DNA of 47,862 nucleotides, from the NCBI GenBank assembly GCA_947455805.1, contig CANGSN010000001.1, positions 1 to 47,862 on the forward strand, written 5' to 3'. The stretch's first letter is position 1; each line of letters begins with the position of its first letter. Source of the DNA: Planctomycetota bacterium. GTDB taxonomy: Bacteria > Planctomycetota > UBA1135 > UBA2386. Position numbers and translations under genes: made by a program. Positions 24,935 through 32,728 of this stretch are shown here, one piece after another. Below the pieces are notes generated by a model. That model worked only from the letters and a program-made list of their open reading frames with translations, did not search any database and was not told the origin of the DNA.

Positions 24935-26299
24935 TCAGCGTCGCCACGCAGCGCGCAGCGCGGCGGCGATCCGCCCGGCCGCGAGCCGGTGCGCGCGCGG
25001 ATTCGGATGCATGTCCGCCGGGCTCACCCACAGGTCTTCTTGCGGTGTGCCGCGCAGTGCTGGCAGCACGTCGACGAACGGGATGCCGGCGGCTTCGCAG
25101 TCGGCGGCGACGAGCTGGTGCAGGCGCTCGAACGGGTACGTTCGACCTTCCCCAAGTCCCTGCAGGAAGGGCCATAGCACCACCAGCATCGGGATCGACC
25201 GGGCCTTGCAGAAGGCCTGGATCGCGCGCAGGTCGCGCTGCGGGCCACCCTGTGACCACATGTCCGCGAACGGCTGGTCGTCGCGGTAGAGGAACGCCGC
25301 TTCCCCCTCGCCCTGCGGCAGCTTCAGCAGCAGGTCGACCCAGTCGACGGCCGGGTCGAGGTCGAGCGCGCTGCGCTTCGGCTTGCCCTGCAGCGCCTCG
25401 GCGAAGCTGGTCTCGCCGGCCGGCGCGATCACCGACAGGCCGCTGCTCGGCACCAGGTCGTTCAGGCACAGCCCCACCACCACGGCGTCGGGACCGAGCG
25501 CGGCGAAGCGGTGCAGCAGACCCGCCGCATACTCGTCGACGCAGTTGGTGCCGGCGGCGCCGCAGTTGACGGTGCGCACGTCCCCGCGATCGGTGCGCAG
25601 GTCGTCCTCGAGCAGGCGCACCCAGCCCAGCTCCTCCGGCACGCCCCAGCCGAACGTCATCGAGTCGCCGACACACAGCACGCGCTGCTGTCCGGCCGGC
25701 TTCGGCACCGTCGTCACCTCGGGCCGTTCGCGCAGCCCGTTGCCCTCGAGGCGCACCGGCACGCGGCCGTGCTGGTCGAACCAGTCGCGGCGCAGCTGGT
25801 CGTTGTCGCGGTAGCAGAGGAAGAAGCTCTGGTTCGGGGCGATGCGCAGACGCGGGCGCGGCAGCTGCACGCCGACCTCGCCGGGCACCGGCACGATGAA
25901 GCTGCGGGCCATCAGCTCGGCGAACTGCGACGGCGCGAAGCGTTCGCCGTCCGGCGTCTCGTAGCCGAACTCGCCCAGCAATCCGCCGCTGCGTGGCCAG
26001 CCGACCCGCCGCAGCACTTCGTCGTGCGTGCTGCGCAGCACCACGGTCAGCCAGGACGTCTCCTTCAGGTGGCGGTCGAACTGGTCCATCCACTCGCCGC
26101 TGAGCACTTCGTCGGTGGTGAAGGCGGGCAACGGTGCCGGCGTCGCCGCCGGTGCCGGGGCGACGAGGCGCAGCAGCGGCACGGCGGCGATCAGCGCGCC
26201 GAACGCGATGCCGCACCAGCGTGCGGTGCGACGCTGGGCTGGCGACCAGGCGGGGATCGCCTCGAACCACTCGCCTTGCGGGGTGTCGTCGTGCGCCAT
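24935..26299 (-). CDS. Membrane-anchored SGNH/GDSL hydrolase (AlgX/AlgJ-like role)
   Basis: The 454-residue protein has one N-terminal membrane helix (about 29-47). The SGNH catalytic blocks are all visible: GDSMTFGWG with catalytic S213 (block I), GTN at 250-252 (block II), GLCLND at 277-281 (block III) and DMHPNPRAH at 429-437 with the catalytic D/H. Such proteins add or remove ester groups on glycans outside the membrane. It starts 1 base after the MBOAT gene, the classic pairing in which MBOAT passes an acyl group across the membrane and an SGNH protein transfers it to a polysaccharide. The residues between the helix and the SGNH core (about 60-200) match nothing I recognise. Confidence 0.85.
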   Translation of the reverse strand: MAHDDTPQGEWFEAIPAWSPAQRRTARWCGIAFGALIAAVPLLRLVAPAPAATPAPLPAFTTDEVLSGEWMDQFDRHLKETSWLTVVLRSTHDEVLRRVGWPRSGGLLGEFGYETPDGERFAPSQFAELMARSFIVPVPGEVGVQLPRPRLRIAPNQSFFLCYRDNDQLRRDWFDQHGRVPVRLEGNGLRERPEVTTVPKPAGQQRVLCVGDSMTFGWGVPEELGWVRLLEDDLRTDRGDVRTVNCGAAGTNCVDEYAAGLLHRFAALGPDAVVVGLCLNDLVPSSGLSVIAPAGETSFAEALQGKPKRSALDLDPAVDWVDLLLKLPQGEGEAAFLYRDDQPFADMWSQGGPQRDLRAIQAFCKARSIPMLVVLWPFLQGLGEGRTYPFERLHQLVAADCEAAGIPFVDVLPALRGTPQEDLWVSPADMHPNPRAHRLAAGRIAAALRAAWRR

Positions 26300-26300
26300 G

Positions 26301-27683
26301 TCAGAAGCGGAAGTAGAGGAACGGCAGGTGGGTCGCCGCCAGCGAGTGCGCCAGTGCGGCGACGAACAGCACGGCGAACAGTGCCATCACGCCCGGGTGC
26401 AGCCGACGCAGCAGCGCCGCCGAGTTCGGCATGCCGAACGTGATCGCCAGCGCGCCGAGCACGGTCAGGGCGGTGATCGTGGTGCCGCCGTTCGTGGCCA
26501 GCGCCTGGCCGAGCCCGTGCGCGCCGAACAGGCCGCCCCACAGGTTCCACAGGTGCGCGAAGTCGCGGGCGACGAACATCGACCAGCCGAAGGCGAAGAT
26601 CGTGAAGGTCAGGCCGATGCGCACCGGCCGGGGCAGCCGGGCGTGGAACGCGGCGCGGCCGCGCAGCCGTTCGAGGCACAGCCACAGGCCCTGGTAGGCG
26701 CCCCAGAGGACGAACGGCCAGTTGGCGCCGTGCCACAGGCCGCCGAGCAGCATGGTCGCCATCAGGTTGGCGTAGGTGCGCAGCGGTCCGCGGCGGTTGC
26801 CGCCGAGCGGGATGTAGAGGTAGTCGCGCAGCCACGTCGACAGGCTGACGTGCCAGCGCCGCCACGCCTCGGTGATGCTCTCCGCCTTGTAGGGCGAGTC
26901 GAAGTTGCGCGGGAAGTGGAAGCCCAGCATCAGGCCGAGCCCGATCGCCATGTCGGAGTAGCCCGAGAAGTCGAAGTAGATCTGGCCGGCGTAGGCCAGC
27001 AGCGACGTCCACGCCGGCAGCAGGCCTGGATCGGGCATCGCGAAGCCGGCGGCGGCGATCGGCGCCAGGCTGTCGGCGACCACCACCTTCTTGACGAAGC
27101 CGATGACGAACGCGGCGGCGCCGGCGCCGAACTGCGTCGCCGAGTGCTCGCGCTGCAGCAGCTGCCGGTGCACGTCGCGGTAGCGCACGATCGGGCCGGC
27201 GACCAGCTGCGGGAACATCGTCACGTAGCAGGCGAAGTCGACCAGCGACGTCGTCGGGCGCACTTCGCCGCGGTAGACGTCGATGGTGTAGCTCATCGAC
27301 TGGAACGTGTAGAACGAGATGCCGACCGGCAGCAGCACGTCGGTCCAGCCGAACGTCGTGCCGAGTGCGGCCTCGGTCGTGTGCACGAAGAAGTTCGCGT
27401 ACTTGAACCAGCCGAGCAGGCCGAGGTTGGCGCCGATCGAGAACCAAAGCCAGGTGCGGCGGTGCGCGCGGTTCTCCTCGCGCGCCCCCATCGCCAGCGC
27501 GACCGAGAAGTCGAGCGCCGTGCTGGCCAGCATGATCAGCACCCAGTAGGGGCGTTCCCAGCCGTAGAAGACGAGGCTGCAGGCGAACAGCCAGAGGTTG
27601 CGATGGCGTGCCCCGATCGCCGCGTAGCCGGCGAGGAACACCGGCAGGAACAGGAACAGGAAGGCGAACGAGGTGAAGACCAT
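26301..27683 (-). CDS. MBOAT-family O-acyltransferase (AlgI/DltB-like)
   Basis: The 460-residue polytopic protein has about ten helices. Family signatures are WFKYANFF, LLPVGISFYTFQSMSYTIDVYRG, IYFDFSGYSDMAIGLG, the catalytic-region motif RRWHVSLSTWLRDYLYIPLG and the second His in LLGGLWHGANWPFVLWG. These match the AlgI group, which moves acetyl groups across the inner membrane for exopolysaccharide acetylation. It begins a two-gene minus-strand unit with the SGNH hydrolase and faces the carbamoyltransferase gene across 232 bases. The substrate is not known. Confidence 0.93.
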   Translation of the reverse strand: MVFTSFAFLFLFLPVFLAGYAAIGARHRNLWLFACSLVFYGWERPYWVLIMLASTALDFSVALAMGAREENRAHRRTWLWFSIGANLGLLGWFKYANFFVHTTEAALGTTFGWTDVLLPVGISFYTFQSMSYTIDVYRGEVRPTTSLVDFACYVTMFPQLVAGPIVRYRDVHRQLLQREHSATQFGAGAAAFVIGFVKKVVVADSLAPIAAAGFAMPDPGLLPAWTSLLAYAGQIYFDFSGYSDMAIGLGLMLGFHFPRNFDSPYKAESITEAWRRWHVSLSTWLRDYLYIPLGGNRRGPLRTYANLMATMLLGGLWHGANWPFVLWGAYQGLWLCLERLRGRAAFHARLPRPVRIGLTFTIFAFGWSMFVARDFAHLWNLWGGLFGAHGLGQALATNGGTTITALTVLGALAITFGMPNSAALLRRLHPGVMALFAVLFVAALAHSLAATHLPFLYFRF

Positions 27684-27915
27684 GCGAGCGCGACCCGGGG
27701 CGCGGTCTCGCCGCCGCCTGCGCGAACGGGGCGGGATCCTACGCCGCGGCGGTCGCGGTGCACCGCTCGATGCCAGCGAATGCCCGCGTCGCTGCCGGCG
27801 CGCGCAGCGGGGACTTCACGTTCTTTCGCGTGGAAACCGCCGCGGCAAAGCACGCATACTCCGTCGCCCGTTCGAGGCCGTCGGCACCTGATTCCGGCGG
27901 TCGACTCGCCGCGTC

Positions 27916-29751
27916 ATGCCTGCATTCGTCCTCGGCATCTCCGCCTTCTACCACGACTCCGCCGCGGCCCTGTTGCGCGACGGGGAGATCGTCGCAGCCG
28001 CGCAGGAGGAGCGCTTCACGCGCAAGAAACACGACGCCGGCTTCCCGAAGCACGCGGTCGACTTCGCGCTGAAGCAGGCCGGTATCGGCATCGGCGACGT
28101 CGACTTCGTCGCGTTCTATGACAAGCCGATCCTGAAGTTCCATCGCGTCGTCGAGATGTTCGCCGGCTTCGTGCCGACGGGCTTCCGCGCGTTCGCGCGC
28201 CAGCTGCCGCTGCTGCTCGGCGACAAGCTGAACATGCGGCGCCTGCTGCGGAAGAACCTCGGCACCCTGCCGAAGAACCGCCGCTTCGTCTTCCCCGAGC
28301 ACCACGAGAGCCACGCAGCGTCGGCGTTCTATCCGTCGCCGTTCGAGGAAGCTGCGGTGCTGACGATGGACGGCGTCGGCGAGTGGGCGACGACGTCGCT
28401 CGGCGTCGGCGAAGGCAACCGGCTGCGGCTGCTCAGCGAGATCCGCTTCCCGCACTCCCTCGGCCTGCTCTACTCGGCGTTCACCGCCTACTGCGGCTTC
28501 AAGCCGAACAGTGGCGAGTACAAGCTGATGGGGCTCGCGCCGTACGGCGAGCCGCGGTTCGAGAAGCTGATCCGCGACCACCTGATCGACCTGTGCTTGG
28601 ACGGCAGCTACCGCCTCGACATGTCGTACTTCGGCTACTGCGTCGGCAACGAGATGACGTCGCCGAAGTTCCACGCGCTGTTCGGCGCCCCGCCCCGGCA
28701 GCCGGAGTCGCAGCTGGAGCAGCGGCACATGGACCTGGCGGCGTCGATCCAGCGCGTCACCGAGGACGTGATGCTGCGCACGGCGCGCCACGCGCACCGG
28801 GTCACCGGCAAGAAGAACCTGTGCCTCGCCGGCGGCGTCGCGCTGAACTGCGTCGGCAACGGCGTGATCCTGCGCGAGGGGCCGTTCGACAAGATCTGGA
28901 TCCAGCCTGCCGCCGGCGACGCCGGCGGGGCGCTCGGGGCGGCGCTGATGGTGTGGCACCAGCTGCTCGGCAAGCCGCGGCAGGCGAAGCCCGCCGACGC
29001 GCAGCGCGGCAGCCTGCTCGGCCCGCGCTACGAACCGGCGGACATCAAGGCGTTCCTCGACGCGCAGAAGGTCGTCTACGAGGAGTGCACCAGCGAGCAG
29101 CAGCTGGCCGATCGCGTCAGCGAGCTGATCGAGCAGGAGAACGTGATCGGCTGGTTCCAGGGCCCGATGGAGTTCGGCCCGCGCGCGCTCGGCTCGCGCA
29201 GCATCATCGGCGACGCGCGGTCGCCCAAGATGCAGAGCGTGATGAACCTGAAGATCAAGTTCCGCGAGTCGTTCCGGCCGTTCGCGCCGATCGTGCTGCG
29301 CGAACGCGCCAGCGACTACTTCGACATCAAGCCCGACCACGACAGCCCGTACATGCTGATCGTGGCGCCGGTGCGGCAGGACAAGCGCAAGCCGGTCGAG
29401 CCGGGCCTGTTCGGCCTCGACAAGCTGAAGCAGCTGCGCTCGGTGGTGCCGGCGATCACGCACGTCGACTACTCGGCGCGCCTGCAGACCGTCGACGGCG
29501 AGCGCAATCCGCGCCTCGCGTCGATGATGCGTCGGTTCGAGCAGCGCACCGGCTGCCCGGTGCTGATCAACACCAGCTTCAACGTGCGCGGCGAACCGAT
29601 CGTCTGCACGCCGCAGGACGCGCTGCGCTGCTTCCTCGGCACCGAGATGGACGTCCTCGTGCTCGAGAACTTCGTCGTGCGTCGCGCCGCGCAGACGAAG
29701 CTGCCCAGCGTCGATCGCGAGAAGTATCTCGCCGGCTTCGCCCTCGACTGA
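27916..29751 (+). CDS. NodU/CmcH-family carbamoyltransferase
   Basis: This 611-residue carbamoyltransferase uses carbamoyl phosphate to carbamoylate a hydroxyl on a sugar or other small molecule. The N-terminal Kae1-like domain shows YHDSAAALLRDGEIVAAAQEE at its start and EHHESHAASAFYPSPF at about residues 131-146. The middle has the ASKHA-like LAGGVALNCVGNG and QPAAGDAGGALGAAL. The C-terminal YrdC-like domain has FGPRALGSRSI. The order matches the whole family and the length is usual. It is followed after 12 bases by the SxtJ-like gene. The divergent MBOAT-SGNH pair suggests a role in decorating a surface glycan, but the substrate cannot be told. Confidence 0.93.
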   Translation: MPAFVLGISAFYHDSAAALLRDGEIVAAAQEERFTRKKHDAGFPKHAVDFALKQAGIGIGDVDFVAFYDKPILKFHRVVEMFAGFVPTGFRAFARQLPLLLGDKLNMRRLLRKNLGTLPKNRRFVFPEHHESHAASAFYPSPFEEAAVLTMDGVGEWATTSLGVGEGNRLRLLSEIRFPHSLGLLYSAFTAYCGFKPNSGEYKLMGLAPYGEPRFEKLIRDHLIDLCLDGSYRLDMSYFGYCVGNEMTSPKFHALFGAPPRQPESQLEQRHMDLAASIQRVTEDVMLRTARHAHRVTGKKNLCLAGGVALNCVGNGVILREGPFDKIWIQPAAGDAGGALGAALMVWHQLLGKPRQAKPADAQRGSLLGPRYEPADIKAFLDAQKVVYEECTSEQQLADRVSELIEQENVIGWFQGPMEFGPRALGSRSIIGDARSPKMQSVMNLKIKFRESFRPFAPIVLRERASDYFDIKPDHDSPYMLIVAPVRQDKRKPVEPGLFGLDKLKQLRSVVPAITHVDYSARLQTVDGERNPRLASMMRRFEQRTGCPVLINTSFNVRGEPIVCTPQDALRCFLGTEMDVLVLENFVVRRAAQTKLPSVDREKYLAGFALD

Positions 29752-29763
29752 ACGCTCGCCGCC

Positions 29764-30189
29764 ATGATCAAGATCGACCTTTCGCCGAAGCCCGAGTTCC
29801 TGCGCCAGTTCGCGCTGGTGACGATCGTCGGCCTGCCGCTGCTGACCGCGGCGGTGCTGCGCATCGCCGGCGTGTTCGCGTGGGACCACCTCGCGCTGCT
29901 GGTCGCCGGGGCGGTGGCGCTGCTGCAGTGCACGCTGGCGTTCGCCGGCTGGCTGCACCTGACGCGCGTCGTCTACGTGCTGCTGATGTGCGTCAGCTTC
30001 CCGATCGGCTTCGTCGTCTCGAACGTGCTGCTGGTCGCGATCTACTTCCTGGTGTTCACGCCGATCGGCCTGGTGTTCCGGCTGATCGGTCGCGACACGA
30101 TGGGGCGCCGCCTCGAGCCGTCGCGCACGACCTACTGGCACCAGCGACCGGCACCGCGGCCGCTCGCCAGCTACTTCAAGCTATACTGA
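29764..30189 (+). CDS. SxtJ-like small membrane protein
   Basis: The 141-residue protein has about four hydrophobic segments (residues about 15-38, 42-62, 68-85 and 88-106) and a basic C-terminal tail ending RPLASYFKLY. The segment FTPIGLVFRLIGRDTMGRRL followed by TYWHQR is typical of SxtJ-family proteins, which are found beside carbamoyltransferases, originally in saxitoxin clusters. Function unknown; a membrane partner of the carbamoyltransferase is the usual inference. Confidence 0.85.
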   Translation: MIKIDLSPKPEFLRQFALVTIVGLPLLTAAVLRIAGVFAWDHLALLVAGAVALLQCTLAFAGWLHLTRVVYVLLMCVSFPIGFVVSNVLLVAIYFLVFTPIGLVFRLIGRDTMGRRLEPSRTTYWHQRPAPRPLASYFKLY

Positions 30190-30219
30190 CCCGGCTGCGA
30201 GCCGGATCGCACACGAGCC

Positions 30220-30426
30220 ATGAACGAACCGAAGCAAGACCAAGAGAACGAGTTCCTGAAGGCCGCCGGCGAGAAGGAGCGGGGCCTGGTGGCGGAGTTC
30301 GTGGCGTTCATGGCCGAGAACAAGATGTGGTGGCTGACGCCCATCCTGATCGTGTTCCTGCTGGTCGGCGTGCTGCTGGTGATCAGCGCGACGCCGCTCG
30401 GCGCCTGGGTCTACTCGTTCGTCTGA
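30220..30426 (+). CDS. Small membrane protein, DUF5989 type
   Basis: The 68-residue product has a charged N-terminus (NEPKQDQENEFLKAAGEKE), the segment FMAENKMWWLTPILIVFLLV and a single hydrophobic helix at about 43-58. It ends TPLGAWVYSFV. The layout matches DUF5989 proteins, which nearly always follow carbamoyltransferase-SxtJ pairs. The gap to the SxtJ gene is 30 bases. Confidence 0.85.
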   Translation: MNEPKQDQENEFLKAAGEKERGLVAEFVAFMAENKMWWLTPILIVFLLVGVLLVISATPLGAWVYSFV

Positions 30427-30439
30427 CGGACTTGGCGCG

Positions 30440-30453
30440 GTCGCGCGCGCGAC
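30440..30453. terminator. GC palindrome after the DUF5989 gene
   Basis: GTCGCGCGCGCGAC is a perfect 14-base palindrome 13 bases after the stop. It may form a terminator-like hairpin, but no T-run follows and GC-rich palindromes arise easily here. Confidence 0.25.
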
Positions 30454-30589
30454 TGCGATGCCATCGCGGGACCGACGGCGGCCGGCGCTGGTGCGCCGCC
30501 GTCCCGAATCGGTCCGTTCTCGCGAGTGCTGGGCGAAGGAGCTGGTTTTCCCGGTCGATACCGCGGCAGTCACACGAGGGAAGACTGCC

Positions 30590-31450
30590 ATGCGCGATCA
30601 AGGACTGGACACCTACCTGGCGGACATCAACGAGGTGCCGCTGCTGACCGCCGAGCAGGAGATCGAGCTCGCCAAGCGGATCCAGCGCGGTGACCTCGCC
30701 GCGCGCGAACACATGATCCGCGCCAATCTGCGCCTGGTCGTGTCGATCGCGAAGAACTACGTGAACCGCGGCCTCGCATTCCTCGACCTGATCGAGGAGG
30801 GCAACATCGGGCTGATGCGGGCGGTCGAGAAGTTCGACCCGAAGGCCGGCTGCCGGTTCTCGACCTACGCTACCTGGTGGATCAAGCAGGGCATCCGCCG
30901 CTCGCTGGTCAACACGGTGAAGACGGTGCGCGTGCCGAGCTACATGTCGGAGATCGTCTCGCGCTGGAAGGCGACGGCGATGGAGCTCGGCTACCGGCTC
31001 GGTCGCCAGGCGACCACCGGCGAGATCGCCGAGCAGCTCGACCTGCCCGAGAACAACTGGAACCTCGTGCGCGACACCGTGCTCGCCAACTCGCAGCCGA
31101 CGCACTCGATGAGCGAGGACAGCGCGGCGGCGTTCGCCGACACGATCGAGGACACGCGCAGCCCGTCGCCGGAGGACGAGATCCTGACCGCGATGGAGCT
31201 CGGGCGACTGCGCGAGCTGCTCGAGCGACTCGAGCCGCGCGAGTCCCGCATCCTGAAGCTGCGCTTCGGCATCGGCACGGGCGAACCGATGACCTTGAAG
31301 GCGATCGGCAAGCGCTTCGGCCTGACGCGCGAACGCGTTCGGCAGATGGAGCAACAGGCGCTCGACCGGCTCGGCGAGGTGATGTCGCGCGAGTTCGGCG
31401 AGGAGCGGCCGGCTGCGCGCGTGCGCAGACGCGCTGCGCGCGCCGAGTGA
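30590..31450 (+). CDS. RNA polymerase sigma factor, RpoD (sigma70) family, without region 1.1
   Basis: The 286-residue sigma factor lacks the acidic region 1.1. Seen in order: region 1.2 (DTYLADINEVPLLTAEQEIELA); region 2 with IRANLRLVVSIAKNYVNRGL, FLDLIEEGNIGLMRAVEKFD and FSTYATWWIKQGIRR; region 3 (GRQATTGEIAEQLDL); and region 4.2 with the helix-turn-helix KAIGKRFGLTRERVRQMEQQALDRL. The size and intact region 2.4 suggest a primary-like or group 2 sigma. Start at ATG 30590: GAGGG lies just upstream and the family begins here, while the open frame upstream is non-homologous. A basic tail (RVRRRAARAE) ends it. It could be the housekeeping sigma or a paralogue. Confidence 0.92.
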   Translation: MRDQGLDTYLADINEVPLLTAEQEIELAKRIQRGDLAAREHMIRANLRLVVSIAKNYVNRGLAFLDLIEEGNIGLMRAVEKFDPKAGCRFSTYATWWIKQGIRRSLVNTVKTVRVPSYMSEIVSRWKATAMELGYRLGRQATTGEIAEQLDLPENNWNLVRDTVLANSQPTHSMSEDSAAAFADTIEDTRSPSPEDEILTAMELGRLRELLERLEPRESRILKLRFGIGTGEPMTLKAIGKRFGLTRERVRQMEQQALDRLGEVMSREFGEERPAARVRRRAARAE

Positions 31451-31516
31451 ACGGCGGACCCGAAGCTCCGCCCGGGGCTTGCTTCCACCCGCGGGCCCCG
31501 TAACCAAGCTGTGCAG

Positions 31517-32701
31517 ATGGCGAACAGCACGTGGTTGCCCGGCGACGGAACGTCTCTCTACGTGCACGTTCCGTTCTGCGTCGTGAAGTGCGGCTACTGC
31601 GACTTCAACTCGTACGTGGTCGACGACCGCTCGGTGCACGATCGCTTCCTCGACGCGCTCGAGGCCGAGCTGGTGCGCGAGTGGCGCTTCGGCACACCGG
31701 TGTCGGTGTTCGTGGGCGGCGGCACGCCGACGCTGCTCGATCCGGAGCGCTTCCGGCGGCTGTTCGAACTGCTCGCGCGCCACGTGCCGCTCGGCGAGTG
31801 CCGGGAAGTGACCATGGAGGCGAACCCGGAGAGCGTCACCGCCGAGAAGGCGGCGATCGCGCGCGCGCACGGGGTCACGCGCATGAGCATGGGCGTGCAG
31901 AGCTTCCACCCCCACCATCTGCGCTTCCTCGATCGCGCGCACACGGCGGAGCGCGCCGAGGAAGCGTTCGCGGTGCTGCGTGCGTCGGGGTGCGAGAACA
32001 TCTCCGTCGACATGATCTTCAGCGTGCCGGGCCAGACGCTGGCCGAATGGCACGCCGACCTCGAGCGCGTGCTGCGCCTGCGGCCCGATCACCTGTCCTG
32101 CTACAACCTGACGTTCGAGCCGGGCACGCGCCTGCACCGCGACCTGCAGCAGGGGCGAATCGAGCCGAACGACGAGGAGACGGACCGCGCGATGTTCCTC
32201 GCCACGCGCGAACGGCTCGCGGCGGCTGGGTTCGAGGCCTACGAGATCAGCAACTTCGCCGGCCGCGGCGGCCCGTCGCGCCACAACGACCACTACTGGC
32301 TGCAGGGCGACTACGTCGGCATCGGGCCGGGCGCGTCGAGCCATCGTCGCGGTGTTCGCTGCACCAACCTGAAGACGGTCGAGAGCTGGGCGGGCGCCGT
32401 TCTCGACGGCACGCCGGGAGCGGCGTCGGCCGAGACGCTGCGGCCGCTCCAGCGTGCAGCGGAAGCGCTGTGGCTCGGCATCCGGCGGCGCGATGGCGTC
32501 GATCTCGATCTGGTCGCGCGGCGAACGGCCGTGTCGCTGTCGCCGTTCGAGCCGACCATCGTGCGTCACGAGGCGGCCGGGCTCCTGGTCCGGCGCGGCA
32601 CCAGCATCGTGCTCACGCCCGCCGGGGTGCTGCTCGCCGACATGGTCGGCGGCGATCTGCTGTCGGTCGGTTCGGAGCGGCCTGGTTCGGAGCGACTCTG
32701 A
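31517..32701 (+). CDS. hemW: Radical SAM protein HemW (coproporphyrinogen oxidase-like haem chaperone)
   Basis: The 394-residue radical SAM protein has the cluster-binding CVVKCGYC motif (C21, C25, C28) followed by DFNS, which marks HemW rather than HemN. Further family motifs are FVGGGTPTLL, NPESVTAEK, RMSMGVQSFHPHHLRFLDRAHT and HYWLQGDYVGIGPGASSH. HemW proteins are haem chaperones or inserters; older databases call them oxygen-independent coproporphyrinogen III oxidase. The start is ATG 31517; a GTG two codons earlier (31511) is also possible, and no strong SD distinguishes them. The C-terminus carries a short repeated GSERPGSERL. Confidence 0.93.
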   Translation: MANSTWLPGDGTSLYVHVPFCVVKCGYCDFNSYVVDDRSVHDRFLDALEAELVREWRFGTPVSVFVGGGTPTLLDPERFRRLFELLARHVPLGECREVTMEANPESVTAEKAAIARAHGVTRMSMGVQSFHPHHLRFLDRAHTAERAEEAFAVLRASGCENISVDMIFSVPGQTLAEWHADLERVLRLRPDHLSCYNLTFEPGTRLHRDLQQGRIEPNDEETDRAMFLATRERLAAAGFEAYEISNFAGRGGPSRHNDHYWLQGDYVGIGPGASSHRRGVRCTNLKTVESWAGAVLDGTPGAASAETLRPLQRAAEALWLGIRRRDGVDLDLVARRTAVSLSPFEPTIVRHEAAGLLVRRGTSIVLTPAGVLLADMVGGDLLSVGSERPGSERL

Positions 32702-32728
32702 CGAGAGGTTCTGCCGCGTCGCGATCGG

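Noticed and set aside
24762..26270. 502-residue minus-strand frame overlapping the SGNH gene.
   Set aside because: It overlaps the SGNH gene in another frame; the SGNH frame contains all catalytic blocks.
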